Shown here: piece by piece, positions 20,732-30,167 of the stretch | How positions within the stretch are numbered: position 1 is the first letter of the stretch | Layout of the letters: each line of letters opens with the position of its first letter | NCBI RefSeq assembly: GCF_017368475.1 | Contig: NZ_JAFNJE010000011.1 | Location: forward strand, 80,127 to 144,126 | Direction: 5' to 3' | Origin: Alteromonas sp. 5E99-2 | GTDB lineage: Bacteria > Pseudomonadota > Gammaproteobacteria > Enterobacterales > Alteromonadaceae | Length of the DNA: 64,000 nt | Program-made: the position numbers and the translations under genes | Notes under the pieces: model-generated | Seen by the model: only the letters and a program-made list of their open reading frames with translations | Database searches by the model: none | Told to the model about the DNA's origin: nothing

Positions 20732-21628
20732 TTAAACCTCAAATTTATCAGAAGTGGCAAAAGCCACATTGTATTTATGGTAGGCCGCTTCATTTATAAA
20801 ATGGGGATAAGTGGTTTCGCCTTCCCATAGTGAAACACCTCCACTTAGGGATACAAAAATGGGGTCGCCCTTATTCAACTGGGTAAAATCACTGTCTTGT
20901 AAATCAGAATGAATTGCCCAATCACGTAATTGATGTAAATCACTCACGTTTTCTGTGTTGTCAGGGTAGTAAACTGTACCAGTAAGGCGAAAGGCTTCTG
21001 TTTTAGCTAGAGTGTCAGCGCAATTGGGTTGTGCGTTGTATAATGCGCAATAGGCAAGAATATGGGTAGTAAGCTCAATAGTTTGGGCTGATATCTCTGC
21101 ACGACACACACCTTGAGGTTGTGCGCCCACTTCAACCATGACCCCTCGTTTGCCTATAGTGCAAAGATAAGGGTGAGATGCAGGTGGTTGTTCATCTTCA
21201 ACTAAAATAACCGCGCTGGGCATAGCTTGCTTTACATAACGGGCTAAACCAATATGGAAGTCATCAAGTTCCAATATAATTAAACATGGTCCCATGGCAG
21301 AGGTGGTATTGTGAATATCAATGACGAAGTCTGTTGTTGGTTCCTGCTTTGGACCCCATTTTTTATCGAATTCTCGTGCTCGTTTTGCTTCATAACAGGT
21401 GTTTGCTTCTGAATTCAAATTATCTAACGTAAATTGCCTGTTTAAATCTTCTTCAGTAAAACGGGTATTTTGAGTTACCGCGTTAGGGTTACCAATATCA
21501 AATTGTAAATTAATAGAGGGAAATTTATCCACAAGGCCTTGGCGTACTGTGTCGGTTAATACTGCCAAACCGCTCATTTCATTTCCGTGGGTACCGCCAA
21601 CAATTAAACACTGATTAATTTTACTCAC
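20732..21628 (-). CDS. aspartoacylase-like zinc hydrolase (AstE/AspA family)
   Basis: A 298-residue member of the M14-like aspartoacylase family, which deacylates N-acetyl-aspartate or related N-acyl amino acids. The zinc motif GGTHGNE (residues 11-17) and a second DIHNTTSAMG motif are visible, along with DIGNPNAV and EEDLNRQF typical of aspartoacylases. Substrate is not certain from sequence. It ends the minus-strand block that includes yacG and zapD, 14 bases after yacG. Confidence 0.85.
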   Translation of the reverse strand: MSKINQCLIVGGTHGNEMSGLAVLTDTVRQGLVDKFPSINLQFDIGNPNAVTQNTRFTEEDLNRQFTLDNLNSEANTCYEAKRAREFDKKWGPKQEPTTDFVIDIHNTTSAMGPCLIILELDDFHIGLARYVKQAMPSAVILVEDEQPPASHPYLCTIGKRGVMVEVGAQPQGVCRAEISAQTIELTTHILAYCALYNAQPNCADTLAKTEAFRLTGTVYYPDNTENVSDLHQLRDWAIHSDLQDSDFTQLNKGDPIFVSLSGGVSLWEGETTYPHFINEAAYHKYNVAFATSDKFEV

Positions 21629-21642
21629 GTTATGTATGCTCT

Positions 21643-21852
21643 TTATTGTTTGTCGAATGTCTTAATGAACGCAGCTAATTCGTCATCTGACATCTCATTT
21701 GGGTCTATTGCTGGTTTACCCGCTATGGTGTGTTGCTCTTCTGCCCAGTCGCCTAAATCAATCATTTGACAACGTTTACTACAGAAAGGACGAAATTCAG
21801 AGCGGCTAGACCACTCAACTTTTTGTGAACAGGTAGGACAAGAAACATTCAT
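21643..21852 (-). CDS. yacG: DNA gyrase inhibitor YacG
   Basis: A 69-residue zinc-finger protein; in E. coli YacG binds GyrB and inhibits gyrase. The four zinc cysteines are clear in CPTC and CSKRC. The middle [15 protein letters not shown] is the family signature. It directly follows zapD (0-base gap), the order seen in many gammaproteobacteria. Confidence 0.95.
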   Translation of the reverse strand: MNVSCPTCSQKVEWSSRSEFRPFCSKRCQMIDLGDWAEEQHTIAGKPAIDPNEMSDDELAAFIKTFDKQ

Positions 21853-22596
21853 TTACTTACATGCTGCCATGCTAAAAGTGACTTCTGAACCGGACGCAAT
21901 ACTTTGCCCCGCTTCCATTTCCATAAAACGCAGCGCATAGCGATACTTATTCCCACTTAAGGTTGGGTATACAGTTGCTTTGGGCGGCATTTTTATTCGA
22001 ATCAATACATTTTTATCGTCTGCATTACCTTGGTAAAACCCAGTTTTTGCTACTACATCTACAAATTGACTGCGCTGGCGTAAAAGGCCCAACAGCATGC
22101 TAATGGCGTCGCTGACTAATATCACAGAGCTTAACCAAGTATTTATATCCTTACTTCGCGCTTCGTCAGATTTCCCCAACCAAAAATGAAGTTGAGGCAA
22201 ATCAAAACTACAGGTCGCGCCAGGTATGGCAAAACGCTGGCGAATGGATTGCAAAAAGCCATCGGACTTTAGTTCACTACCGGGTTTACCCGCTGTTTTT
22301 AATCCGTCTCGACATTGAATAACGGCTTTAAGGGTTGTAGAAAGCGCAGTGTTGTCGATATTCGGATGTTGTGACCAAATCACCAAGTTGCGTTCTTGGG
22401 CATCAAGGTCTTTAATGACATCACCGCGAATATCAATTCGCTCTAATAAGTCGAGAAGGGTAAACAAGTGCTCAAAAAACTGAATGTGAAGACGAGAAGA
22501 CGACGATGAACTTGTCAGTGTAATGTTTGCCATTAAGTCTTCAATACGCAAATAATTGCGCATTTTTTCATTTAATGGAAATTCGTACACTGGCAT
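21853..22596 (-). CDS. zapD: Z-ring bundling protein ZapD
   Basis: A cytoplasmic FtsZ-binding protein that bundles protofilaments. The 247 residues begin MPVYEFPLNEKMRNYLRIEDL, which lines up with E. coli ZapD, and later show GATCSFDLPQLHFWL. It sits between coaE and yacG as usual. The stop of zapD abuts the start of yacG, so the two are likely cotranslated. Confidence 0.95.
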   Translation of the reverse strand: MPVYEFPLNEKMRNYLRIEDLMANITLTSSSSSSRLHIQFFEHLFTLLDLLERIDIRGDVIKDLDAQERNLVIWSQHPNIDNTALSTTLKAVIQCRDGLKTAGKPGSELKSDGFLQSIRQRFAIPGATCSFDLPQLHFWLGKSDEARSKDINTWLSSVILVSDAISMLLGLLRQRSQFVDVVAKTGFYQGNADDKNVLIRIKMPPKATVYPTLSGNKYRYALRFMEMEAGQSIASGSEVTFSMAACK

Positions 22597-22704
22597 AGTT
22601 ATGTCTATCTAATTGATTTATGACAAGCTTACCGCTAACCGCGGTTTTCACCAAGTGTTTTAGTATTGCTAAGGGTCTAAATTAACGTGTGACGAGTGTA
22701 TAAG

Positions 22705-23319
22705 TTAACCTGAAACAGAAGCCGCCATTTTTATATACAAATGGTGAAGCTCTATTACCTGCTTTTCGAGCGCCTGCAATGTACTTTCATTGGTAATAAC
22801 GTCGTTGGCAATGGCCCGTCGCTGTTCTCGAGTAGCTTGTGCCTCTATAATGTGTTGAATACCTTCTTCAGTGGCATTATCTCTTGCCATAGCTCTGTGC
22901 ATTTGTGTTGCTACTGCACAATCAACCACAAGCACCCGATGAAACAATTCGCTCATTTTATTTTCAGTTAATAAAGGCACATCAACAATACAATAAGATG
23001 ATTTAGCCTTGTTCATTTGCGAGAGCATTTCGCTGCGAATTAGCGGGTGCAAGGTTTGGTTTAACCATTGTTTTTTGCTGGGGTCTGAAAATACACATTG
23101 GCGCAAATGATTGCGGTTGAGGTTGCCATCACTTAATAGTGCCTCTTTGCCAAAGGTATGAACAATGTCGTTGAGTACAGGTTGACCGGCAGCTACTACA
23201 TCTCGGGCAATTTGGTCTGCGTCTACTAGAGTTATTCCATTATTTACAAACAGTTTCGACACAGTGGATTTTCCACTGCCTATCCCGCCTGTTAAACCAA
23301 TGCTAAAACACGATGACAC
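22705..23319 (-). CDS. coaE: dephospho-CoA kinase CoaE
   Basis: It phosphorylates dephospho-CoA, the last step of coenzyme A synthesis. The 204 residues start with GTG and contain the P-loop GLTGGIGSGKST (about 8-19), DADQIARDVV and the late VDVPLL segment. It lies 3 bases after pilD and belongs to the pilC-pilD-coaE-zapD-yacG block. Confidence 0.95.
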   Translation of the reverse strand: MSSCFSIGLTGGIGSGKSTVSKLFVNNGITLVDADQIARDVVAAGQPVLNDIVHTFGKEALLSDGNLNRNHLRQCVFSDPSKKQWLNQTLHPLIRSEMLSQMNKAKSSYCIVDVPLLTENKMSELFHRVLVVDCAVATQMHRAMARDNATEEGIQHIIEAQATREQRRAIANDVITNESTLQALEKQVIELHHLYIKMAASVSG

Positions 23320-23322
23320 TCA

Positions 23323-24243
23323 CTACACCCCAAAAACGTAGCTAAAATACAAGTCGGTAATGGGCTGCGCATACATTAAGGTAAGCCAACCTGCTGCCGC
23401 AAGGTAAGGGCCATAGGGAATTTGTAAATTTTTGTCTTTGTTTTGGGTCACTATGATGGTAATACCTACCACTGCGCCAACCAAAGACGATAGTAATATG
23501 ATAATGGGTAGCCCTTGCCAACCAGTAAAGGCGCCTAAGGCGGCGAGTAGTTTAAAATCGCCATAGCCCATGCCTTCTTTACCTGTAATCAATTTAAACA
23601 GCCAATAAATCGACCATAGGCTTAAATAACCAAAAATCGCGCCTAAAATCGCGTCGCTAGGTGAAATAAATAGTCCATTATCACCGGCTAAACTCAGTGC
23701 TAAACCAAACCATAGCAGAGGTAAGGTAAGCTGGTCGGGTAAATACATGGTATCTAAATCAATACCGCTCATAGCAATTAAAAACCAGGTTACCAGTACC
23801 GCGGCTAACGCGGCGTATCCTGGGCCAAAAAAGTAGGCAACCCACAAACTAAGTAAAGCCGTGGTTAATTCGACTAAAGGATAACGAACAGATATCGGGC
23901 TTTTACATTGACTGCATTTGCCTTTTAAAAACAGGTAACTGACAACAGGAATATTTTCCCAAGCCCGAATAGCATGTTTGCAATGAGGGCAGGTGCTATC
24001 GGGCTTGGCTAAATTAAAGGTGTCTTGTGGCGCAGCTACATTTTTTGCATTAGCTGCTTCATTTTCATCTGCATTAAAATAGGCATTACATTCATATTTA
24101 AAGCTGCGTTCCATCATAATAGGCAAGCGGTAAATAACCACGTTTAAAAAACTGCCTACCATTAAACTCACTACAATAATAACGGAATAAAAAAACCAAG
24201 GAACTGAAAAAAATGTGTCGAAAAACACATCAAATGATGTCAT
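23323..24243 (-). CDS. pilD: prepilin peptidase/N-methyltransferase PilD
   Basis: An inner-membrane aspartic protease that cleaves type IV prepilins and methylates the new N-terminus; it often serves type II secretion too. The 306 residues contain two CxxC pairs (CPHC and CSQC) of the methylase domain. Catalytic aspartates lie in GIDLDTMYLPD and GYGDFK. About eight membrane segments are visible. It lies 17 bases after pilC. Confidence 0.95.
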   Translation of the reverse strand: MTSFDVFFDTFFSVPWFFYSVIIVVSLMVGSFLNVVIYRLPIMMERSFKYECNAYFNADENEAANAKNVAAPQDTFNLAKPDSTCPHCKHAIRAWENIPVVSYLFLKGKCSQCKSPISVRYPLVELTTALLSLWVAYFFGPGYAALAAVLVTWFLIAMSGIDLDTMYLPDQLTLPLLWFGLALSLAGDNGLFISPSDAILGAIFGYLSLWSIYWLFKLITGKEGMGYGDFKLLAALGAFTGWQGLPIIILLSSLVGAVVGITIIVTQNKDKNLQIPYGPYLAAAGWLTLMYAQPITDLYFSYVFGV

Positions 24244-24260
24244 GAAAAAATAACCTTATT

Positions 24261-25469
24261 TTAAACTACATTACCTAATTGGAATATAGGTAAGTACATA
24301 GCAACGATGAGGCCGCCAATTACTACACCTAATACGGCCATGATCATGGGCTCAAGTAAACTAGTTAAGCCATCTACCATGTCATCTACTTGAGCTTCAT
24401 AGATGCTGGCTACTTTACTGAGCATATCATCTACAGAGCCTGACTCTTCCCCTATGGCTACCATTTGGCTCACCATATCAGGGAATACATCAGTAGTACG
24501 CATAGCAGAATTCATAGGCATACCACTAGACACCTCAGAGCGAACAAACATAATGGCATCTCGATACACTGCGTTACCAGACGCTCCTGCAGCCGATTCA
24601 AGGCCCTGAATTAAAGGAACGCCAGAGGCAAAAGTAGTAGACAGGGTTCTAGCATAACGGGCAATAGCGCCCTTTTGTAGTATTTCACCAATAACAGGTA
24701 TTTTTAATATTTTAACATCCAGTGAGTCTCGTAATTTTCGTGATTTTTTGTAAGCGCGACCAAACAGATAACCTCCAACAATTAATGCTACGGCAAAATA
24801 CAAACCATAAGCCTGCAAGAATCGTGAAATGCCAATCACAAGCTGTGTGAAAGCAGGTAATTCAGCGCCGAAACCGGCGAAAATTTCTTCAAACTGAGGG
24901 ACTACGAAAACTAATAATATAGTGGTTACAATAAAAGCGACGACTAGTACGCCAATGGGATAAAACATGGCTTTTTTGATTTTCGACTTTAGCGCTTCAG
25001 ATTTTTCTTTGTAGGTTGCAATGCGGTCATATATTATTTCTAACGAGCCTGCTTGTTCACCAGTTTTCACCAAGTCACAGTACAAGTCATCGAAGTAATT
25101 AGGGTGTTTTCTCAAGGCGACGGATAACATACCTCCTGCTTTTACTTCACTTGCTATTTCCAGTATCAACACTCGCATTGTTTCGTTAGCCATACCAGAA
25201 GCAATCATTTCAAGTGACTGAAGGAGACTAACACCGGCCCCAAGCATGGTTGCCATTTGACGGGTAAAAATAGAAATATCGGCTGATTTGATTTTTTTGG
25301 GGCGATTAAATAGGGATTTTTGCTGTTTTCTTACACTTTTCGCTGATACACCTTGTCGGCGTAGTAAGTTTTTGGCTTCTATCGCACTTGCAGCAACTAT
25401 CTTGCCTTTCCGGGATTTTCCTGAACGGTCAGAACCCACCCAGTTAAATGTATAATTTGATTTCGCCAT
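24261..25469 (-). CDS. pilC: type IV pilus inner-membrane platform protein PilC
   Basis: The platform protein of the type IV pilus motor. The 402 residues hold two T2SSF domains (about 65-190 and 270-390) with the repeated GVSLLQSLEM and GVPLIQGLES motifs and three membrane segments. The gene is separated from pilA only by a terminator; the motor ATPase gene pilB, which usually lies between them, is not here. Confidence 0.95.
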   Translation of the reverse strand: MAKSNYTFNWVGSDRSGKSRKGKIVAASAIEAKNLLRRQGVSAKSVRKQQKSLFNRPKKIKSADISIFTRQMATMLGAGVSLLQSLEMIASGMANETMRVLILEIASEVKAGGMLSVALRKHPNYFDDLYCDLVKTGEQAGSLEIIYDRIATYKEKSEALKSKIKKAMFYPIGVLVVAFIVTTILLVFVVPQFEEIFAGFGAELPAFTQLVIGISRFLQAYGLYFAVALIVGGYLFGRAYKKSRKLRDSLDVKILKIPVIGEILQKGAIARYARTLSTTFASGVPLIQGLESAAGASGNAVYRDAIMFVRSEVSSGMPMNSAMRTTDVFPDMVSQMVAIGEESGSVDDMLSKVASIYEAQVDDMVDGLTSLLEPMIMAVLGVVIGGLIVAMYLPIFQLGNVV

Positions 25470-25483
25470 AATATCTCTATATT

Positions 25484-25508
25484 AAAAATGCCCACTAAAA
25501 TGTGGGCA
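25484..25508 (-). terminator. intrinsic terminator between pilA and pilC
   Basis: On the minus strand TGCCCAC, a six-base ATTTTA loop, GTGGGCA and TTTTT form a clear rho-independent terminator 35 bases past the pilA stop. It would let pilA be made at much higher level than pilC and pilD. Confidence 0.9.
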
Positions 25509-25543
25509 CTTGTTTTAATATTGCAAATTTCTATTAACTTTTC

Positions 25544-25966
25544 TTAACAAAGTTGACCATCGCTACATAAATCATCCCAACTAGTTATAGCTCCACCATT
25601 TATTTGAGGTGTTAGTCTAAATGTATCACCGTCAACAGGAGAGTTTGTTCTACCTGTTGTTGTAATAACGCCATCAAGAGTTGTAAGGCCTACCAAATCG
25701 TCAGTAGCATTTACGTCACTAGGAATACCTTCGACACCACCGTCACATGCTGTAATATCATTAGTTACTTGAAAGCATACTTCTACTGCAGTTTTTGCTG
25801 CAGAAGAGGCATTAACCACTTCAGAGAATGTCGCTTTATTGGTATAAGTCTGATAAGCAGGCAAAGCTACTGCAGCCAAAATACCAATAATCGCAACAAC
25901 AATCATCAATTCGATTAGGGTAAAACCTTTTTGGTTTTGGTTGGTTTTTACTTTTGACATAGTCAT
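25544..25966 (-). CDS. pilA: type IV major pilin PilA
   Basis: A 140-residue type IVa prepilin. The leader ends in KG and the mature protein begins [20 protein letters not shown], with Glu5 present. I chose the ATG at 25966, since GGAGAG sits 6 bases upstream; ATGs at 25972 and 25960 are alternatives. Two cysteines near the C-terminus (DLCSDGQLC) probably form the pilin disulfide loop. A terminator follows, isolating it from pilC. Confidence 0.92.
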   Translation of the reverse strand: MTMSKVKTNQNQKGFTLIELMIVVAIIGILAAVALPAYQTYTNKATFSEVVNASSAAKTAVEVCFQVTNDITACDGGVEGIPSDVNATDDLVGLTTLDGVITTTGRTNSPVDGDTFRLTPQINGGAITSWDDLCSDGQLC

Positions 25967-26215
25967 AAACATCTCTCCAGGTGCACCGTTAAGTTGTGCG
26001 TATATAAGTTCACATTAGGTTGTTGAAAAATACCTTGTAGCAGTGCTTATGCACGCCTCGGCATGTATCAAGTATTAGAAACAAATAACCATCTGACAAG
26101 TATTTATATTAATACCTTTGTTTAAATACACTTAATAAATCGAAAATGAGTATTAGCGTATGCAATTTACTTTAGTTGTGTTTTTGCAAAAATGGCAAAT
26201 ATAAAACGAATAAAT

Positions 26216-27088
26216 TTACGATTTAGTTATATTTAAACGCATTGATAAATCAATGGCTTGTACTGTTTTTGTGAGTGCGCCAGATGAAATATAATCAACA
26301 CCTGTGTTACACAGCTCTGTTAGCCTGTGATGAGTAATATTGCCAGACACTTCCAGTTTACAACGGCCGTTTACAAAGGCTACTGCGCTTTTGACCTGTT
26401 CTGTGGAAAAATTGTCCAGCATAATAATGTCTGCGCCTGCTAATGTGGCTTCTTCAAGCTCGGTAAAGGTTTCTACTTCTACTTCAAGGGGTTTGTTGGG
26501 CGCTAGTATTTTTGCTTGGTTAACGGCAGCTGTAATACCACCACAAGCGGCAATGTGGTTTTCTTTAATTAAAAACGCGTCATATACACCCACTCTGTGG
26601 TTAATGCCTCCACCACAGGCAACCGCGTATTTTTGCGCTAATCGAAAACCCGGTATGGTTTTGCGGGTGTCTAGTAACCGAGTTTGGCTGTGTTTTATGT
26701 ATTGTACGTAATTATAGGTTGTGGTGGCTGTAGCACTTAAAAACTGTACAAAGTTTAATACTGTGCGCTCTGCAGTTAATAATGCTCTGGCATTACCTAT
26801 GAGTGTGAACAATACTGCGTTAGCCGACACTCGTTGGCCGTCTTTAACATGGGCAGTAATTTTAATTGTGCTGTCGACTTGTTGACAAGTTGCATACACC
26901 CAATCTAGCCCACACATCACCATGTCTTCGCGGGTAATAATGGTGGCTTTGGCAGTTTGCTGTGCTGGTATTAGCGAAGCAGTAATGTCGTCATGGTTAT
27001 TTACGCGCCCACCTAAATCTTCTCGCAGCGCGTCTCTAACGTGTTTTTGGATGTCGCTATGAGTGGGTTTGTGTTGTATTGCTGCCAT
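26216..27088 (-). CDS. nadC: nicotinate-nucleotide pyrophosphorylase NadC
   Basis: It converts quinolinate and PRPP to nicotinate mononucleotide in de novo NAD synthesis. The 290 residues contain RTVLNFVQFLSATATTT, DTRKTIPGFR and KENHIAACGG, the family's substrate-binding segments. It is 32 bases downstream of the retropepsin-like gene on the same strand. Between it and pilA lie about 250 bases in which I see no gene. Confidence 0.95.
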   Translation of the reverse strand: MAAIQHKPTHSDIQKHVRDALREDLGGRVNNHDDITASLIPAQQTAKATIITREDMVMCGLDWVYATCQQVDSTIKITAHVKDGQRVSANAVLFTLIGNARALLTAERTVLNFVQFLSATATTTYNYVQYIKHSQTRLLDTRKTIPGFRLAQKYAVACGGGINHRVGVYDAFLIKENHIAACGGITAAVNQAKILAPNKPLEVEVETFTELEEATLAGADIIMLDNFSTEQVKSAVAFVNGRCKLEVSGNITHHRLTELCNTGVDYISSGALTKTVQAIDLSMRLNITKS

Positions 27089-27120
27089 GACTGCGCCTTG
27101 CCTTATTAATGAAGAATGAA

Positions 27121-27672
27121 TTAAAACGTGCGCAGAATAAGCCAGTCTTGCTTTTGAGTAAACTCTAACTGGCTCAGTACACTCATTCCAAGCAGTATTT
27201 TGTCGTCTTGCATTCCTGGATTAATAGACGCTGAAACCTGATTCAGTTGAATGTCGCCTAATTGAAGGGTATTTATGGTGGTAAATGCAATTTCTACATC
27301 GCCATTGGCCGTACTTGATATGCCATAGCCTTGGGGGCTAACGCTGAGTTTATTGGCAAGGTGCGCAGGAATGGAAACATTGGTCGCACCTGTGTCTACC
27401 AAGAAAGTGACTGTTTCGCCGTTTATCTTGCCTTTTGCAACATAGTGTCCTTGCCTGTTTCTTTTTAAACGCACTTCGACTTGCTGCCCTGATACACTGG
27501 ATTGTACGTATTGATTGGGGTTGGTTTGTTTTTCAAGCAAACCTGAAAACGCCCACACACACAAGCCTAATGCACTTATCCATGCGCACAGCGCCATCCA
27601 TTTTGCGGCTGGTTGTGGACGAGTGTTTGAGGTAGTATCGGCATTCGAATTGGGGTCGTCTTCATAAGACAT
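27121..27672 (-). CDS. membrane-anchored retropepsin-like aspartic protease (clan AA)
   Basis: A predicted single-pass membrane protein of 183 residues. The ATG at 27672 is chosen because TTAGGAA lies just upstream; a longer frame to 27807 would run across the ampD start. One membrane helix (about 25-45) is followed by a retroviral-type protease domain with the catalytic motif VDTGATNVSI (Asp93) and a late ILLGMSVLSQLEF. Families of this layout form a homodimer with one Asp per chain. Substrate is unknown. The gene is divergent from ampD with an 81-base shared promoter region and leads into nadC. Confidence 0.85.
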   Translation of the reverse strand: MSYEDDPNSNADTTSNTRPQPAAKWMALCAWISALGLCVWAFSGLLEKQTNPNQYVQSSVSGQQVEVRLKRNRQGHYVAKGKINGETVTFLVDTGATNVSIPAHLANKLSVSPQGYGISSTANGDVEIAFTTINTLQLGDIQLNQVSASINPGMQDDKILLGMSVLSQLEFTQKQDWLILRTF

Positions 27673-27753
27673 AACAATGTTCCTAAGGTTAACGTGTGGC
27701 AATCGCGAAGCGCATAAAAACAAAAAGCCTGTGGCGAACGAATATAATAAAAC

Positions 27754-28302
27754 ATGAGCAATACAACAAGTACACAAATACCAATAGAGTGGATACCGTC
27801 GTCCCATTTTGACGAACGTCCAGATGAAAACGATGTGTCTTTATTGGTGATCCATAATATCTCACTCCCTCCGGGACAATTTGGTAGTGGTGATATTGTG
27901 CGTTTTTTTCAAGGTGATTTAGATTCCCGTGTTCACCCTTTTTATAAAGAAATTGAAGGGGTGCGCGTGTCGGCTCATTGTTTAATCGAACGCACAGGCA
28001 AGGTTTTGCAATTTGTGCAGTTTAAACACCGCGCATGGCATGCCGGAAAATCAAGCTTTCAAGGACGTAATTGCTGTAACGATTTTTCTATTGGCATTGA
28101 AATGGAAGGCACTGATGACCATATATTTACCGACGCGCAATATGCGTCTTTAATTAACATCACAAAACAGATTATGAAAGACTATCCGGCTGTTACGTTA
28201 GGGCGCATAGTAGGTCACAGCGATATAGCGCCGGGGCGAAAGACCGACCCAGGTCGTCATTTTGATTGGTGCCGTTTTAGAACTGGGTTGGTTGAAAAGT
28301 AG
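27754..28302 (+). CDS. ampD: 1,6-anhydro-MurNAc-L-alanine amidase AmpD
   Basis: A cytoplasmic zinc amidase that recycles anhydromuropeptides and so keeps AmpC induction low. The 182 residues contain the zinc ligands H34 (VIHNISLP), H155 and D165 (GHSDIAPGRKTDPGRHFDW), with Glu117 in the core. Positions match E. coli AmpD within one residue. It is followed by ampE, 55 bases downstream. Confidence 0.95.
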   Translation: MSNTTSTQIPIEWIPSSHFDERPDENDVSLLVIHNISLPPGQFGSGDIVRFFQGDLDSRVHPFYKEIEGVRVSAHCLIERTGKVLQFVQFKHRAWHAGKSSFQGRNCCNDFSIGIEMEGTDDHIFTDAQYASLINITKQIMKDYPAVTLGRIVGHSDIAPGRKTDPGRHFDWCRFRTGLVEK

Positions 28303-28357
28303 ACAGTAAGTCTGCGAATGCGTATTGTGACAATGTTGAACAAAAGTTTGGAGTTTT

Positions 28358-29197
28358 ATGACTATTCTTGCACTACTGAGTGCGCTAGCGTTAGAGCGTG
28401 TAACAGTAAAATTAAACCACTTTCAAGGCGAGCGATACGCAGAGCGTTATTATTCTTGGCTAAATGCAAAAGAATGGTTGTCTAATGATAGCGGCAGTGT
28501 GTATTGGTTATTAGTAGCACTCATTCCCGCTTTTACTACATCGTTAATCTTGAACCTCTTACCGGGTAACCTTATTGCTTTCGTGGTTGAAATCGTTGTT
28601 TTATTTGTTTGTTTAGGTAGCCAAACGCTGCGAAACACTTATAAGTGTTTTATACAGTCGGCCAGTCGAGGGGATTTGGACGGGTGTTATTTACATAGTC
28701 AGGCTATGGGTCATTGTGACACTCAACCGGATCAAGCACCTTCGTTTGGTTTGCGCCTAGTGTGGTTAAACTACCAATACTATGGCGGTGTGGTGATAGC
28801 CTTTGTTCTATTCGGTGCACCCGGAGCGGTTTTTTACACTTTAGTGCGAGAAGGTTTTGAGTTTTGCTGTAAAGATAACGATTTTTCGGTAAAGGCAATC
28901 AGAACAGTAAGGCATTGGGTTGATTGGGTACCTGTGCGTATTTGTTCTTTGGGTATGTTGTTAGTGGGTAATTTTGCCAATGGCATTACAGTGTGGACAA
29001 GCACCTTATTTTCTTTTGCCGAAAGTGCGGTGTCGGTTATTACAAGAGTTTCTGCTGCATCTGAAATATTGCCCACTAAAGAAGACGCTGAATCTGATCC
29101 ATTACTAGAGCCCGGCATTTTAGTAAAACTTGCGAAACGAAATATGACGTTTATTCTTGTTGTTGTATCTTTATTAACCGTTTTTGGTGTTTTGTAG
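28358..29197 (+). CDS. ampE: AmpE-family inner-membrane protein
   Basis: A 279-residue polytopic protein of the AmpE/CobD-like family, encoded next to ampD as in enterobacteria. It starts MTILALLSALALERV and shows four or more membrane segments. The role of AmpE is poorly understood; a sensory role in beta-lactamase regulation has been proposed. It is followed by an intrinsic terminator. Confidence 0.88.
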   Translation: MTILALLSALALERVTVKLNHFQGERYAERYYSWLNAKEWLSNDSGSVYWLLVALIPAFTTSLILNLLPGNLIAFVVEIVVLFVCLGSQTLRNTYKCFIQSASRGDLDGCYLHSQAMGHCDTQPDQAPSFGLRLVWLNYQYYGGVVIAFVLFGAPGAVFYTLVREGFEFCCKDNDFSVKAIRTVRHWVDWVPVRICSLGMLLVGNFANGITVWTSTLFSFAESAVSVITRVSAASEILPTKEDAESDPLLEPGILVKLAKRNMTFILVVVSLLTVFGVL

Positions 29198-29229
29198 TCA
29201 TCGTACCAATTTGTCTCGGTTTATTCTCT

Positions 29230-29260
29230 ATCCCGCTAAATTAGCGGGATTTAAAATTTT
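29230..29260 (+). terminator. intrinsic terminator after ampE
   Basis: ATCCCGCT and AGCGGGAT form an 8-base perfect stem with an AAATT loop, followed by TTTAAAATTTT. It ends the ampDE transcript before the pdhR promoter. Confidence 0.85.
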
Positions 29261-29295
29261 ATGTACATTTAACGTTAAGAAAATCACATTCAAAT

Positions 29296-29353
29296 TTGAG
29301 CGTGTTAACAAAATCTTTTAAACTAGTTAAAAGGTAAATTGGTAATACCATTT
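29296..29353 (+). promoter_or_regulatory. pdhR promoter with PdhR operator
   Basis: TTGAGC (29296-29301), a 17-base spacer and TAAACT (29319-29324) form a candidate promoter. Just downstream, AAATTGGTAATACCATTT (29336-29353) matches the known PdhR operator pattern of TTGGT, three bases, ACCA. A repressor bound there would block initiation, so the operon is probably autoregulated and induced by pyruvate as in E. coli. Confidence 0.8.
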
Positions 29354-29404
29354 GTTGGAAGGCAATGATGTCATCAACAAATATAAAGAAGGGCTTCTAT
29401 TTTT

Positions 29405-30166
29405 ATGCGTCAAGAACGTCAACGTTTATCTGATGTGATTACTGACAAACTAGAAGCAATGATCTTGGATGGGTCATTTATTGCTGGCTGTAAATTACCG
29501 TCCGAACGTGAGCTTGCTTTGCGTTTTGATGTGTCTAGGCCTTCTTTAAGGGAAGCAATGGGTAATCTTCAGGCAAAGGGATTAGTCGAGCGCAAACAAG
29601 GTGGTGGGACTTTCGTTAGTAAGCAATTAAATGCTGCAATGACCGACCCGCTGATGGCGCTAGTGACGAGTAAACCTGAAGCACAATTTGACCTTTTGGA
29701 ATTTAGACATGCGTTAGAAGGCATGGCTGCCTATTATGCGGCTCTGCGAGGGCAACCAGACGATTACCGTAGGTTGTCAGTCGCATTAGATACATTGAAC
29801 GAACCTTGTAAAGCAGCAAGCACGAGGCAACAAGCCGAAGCGCTAGGCGAGTTTTACATGACCATGGCGAAAGCAGCGCACAATGCAGTATTGCTTCATG
29901 TGATGCGTACCATGCGAGCCATGTTAGTAGATAACATTGAACGGAACTTGAATCTACTAAGTGAGTCTGTTGATGTGGGAGCAACACTTTCCACACAACG
30001 AAAAGAGATTGTTGATGCCATAGTAACAGGGAATCCTGATACGGCTCGACAGGCTAGTAATAGTCACTTGGCGTTTATTGAAGAAACGCTGTTACAAATT
30101 AATCAACGCGACACCCGTGTACAACGAGCGTTGCGGCGTATAGAGACGACTAAAATAGGACAGTAA
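29405..30166 (+). CDS. pdhR: pyruvate-responsive repressor PdhR (GntR family)
   Basis: A 253-residue GntR-family regulator with an N-terminal winged helix (about 7-75, including KLPSERELALRFDVSRPSLR) and a C-terminal FCD ligand domain. In E. coli PdhR represses its own operon and releases DNA when pyruvate binds. It precedes aceE by one base, and its operator is visible upstream. Confidence 0.94.
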   Translation: MRQERQRLSDVITDKLEAMILDGSFIAGCKLPSERELALRFDVSRPSLREAMGNLQAKGLVERKQGGGTFVSKQLNAAMTDPLMALVTSKPEAQFDLLEFRHALEGMAAYYAALRGQPDDYRRLSVALDTLNEPCKAASTRQQAEALGEFYMTMAKAAHNAVLLHVMRTMRAMLVDNIERNLNLLSESVDVGATLSTQRKEIVDAIVTGNPDTARQASNSHLAFIEETLLQINQRDTRVQRALRRIETTKIGQ

Positions 30167-30167
30167 T

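Noticed and set aside
25967..26215. RpoN (-24/-12) promoter for pilA
   Set aside because: pilA genes are often RpoN dependent, but no GG-N10-GC element with proper spacing was found on the minus strand.
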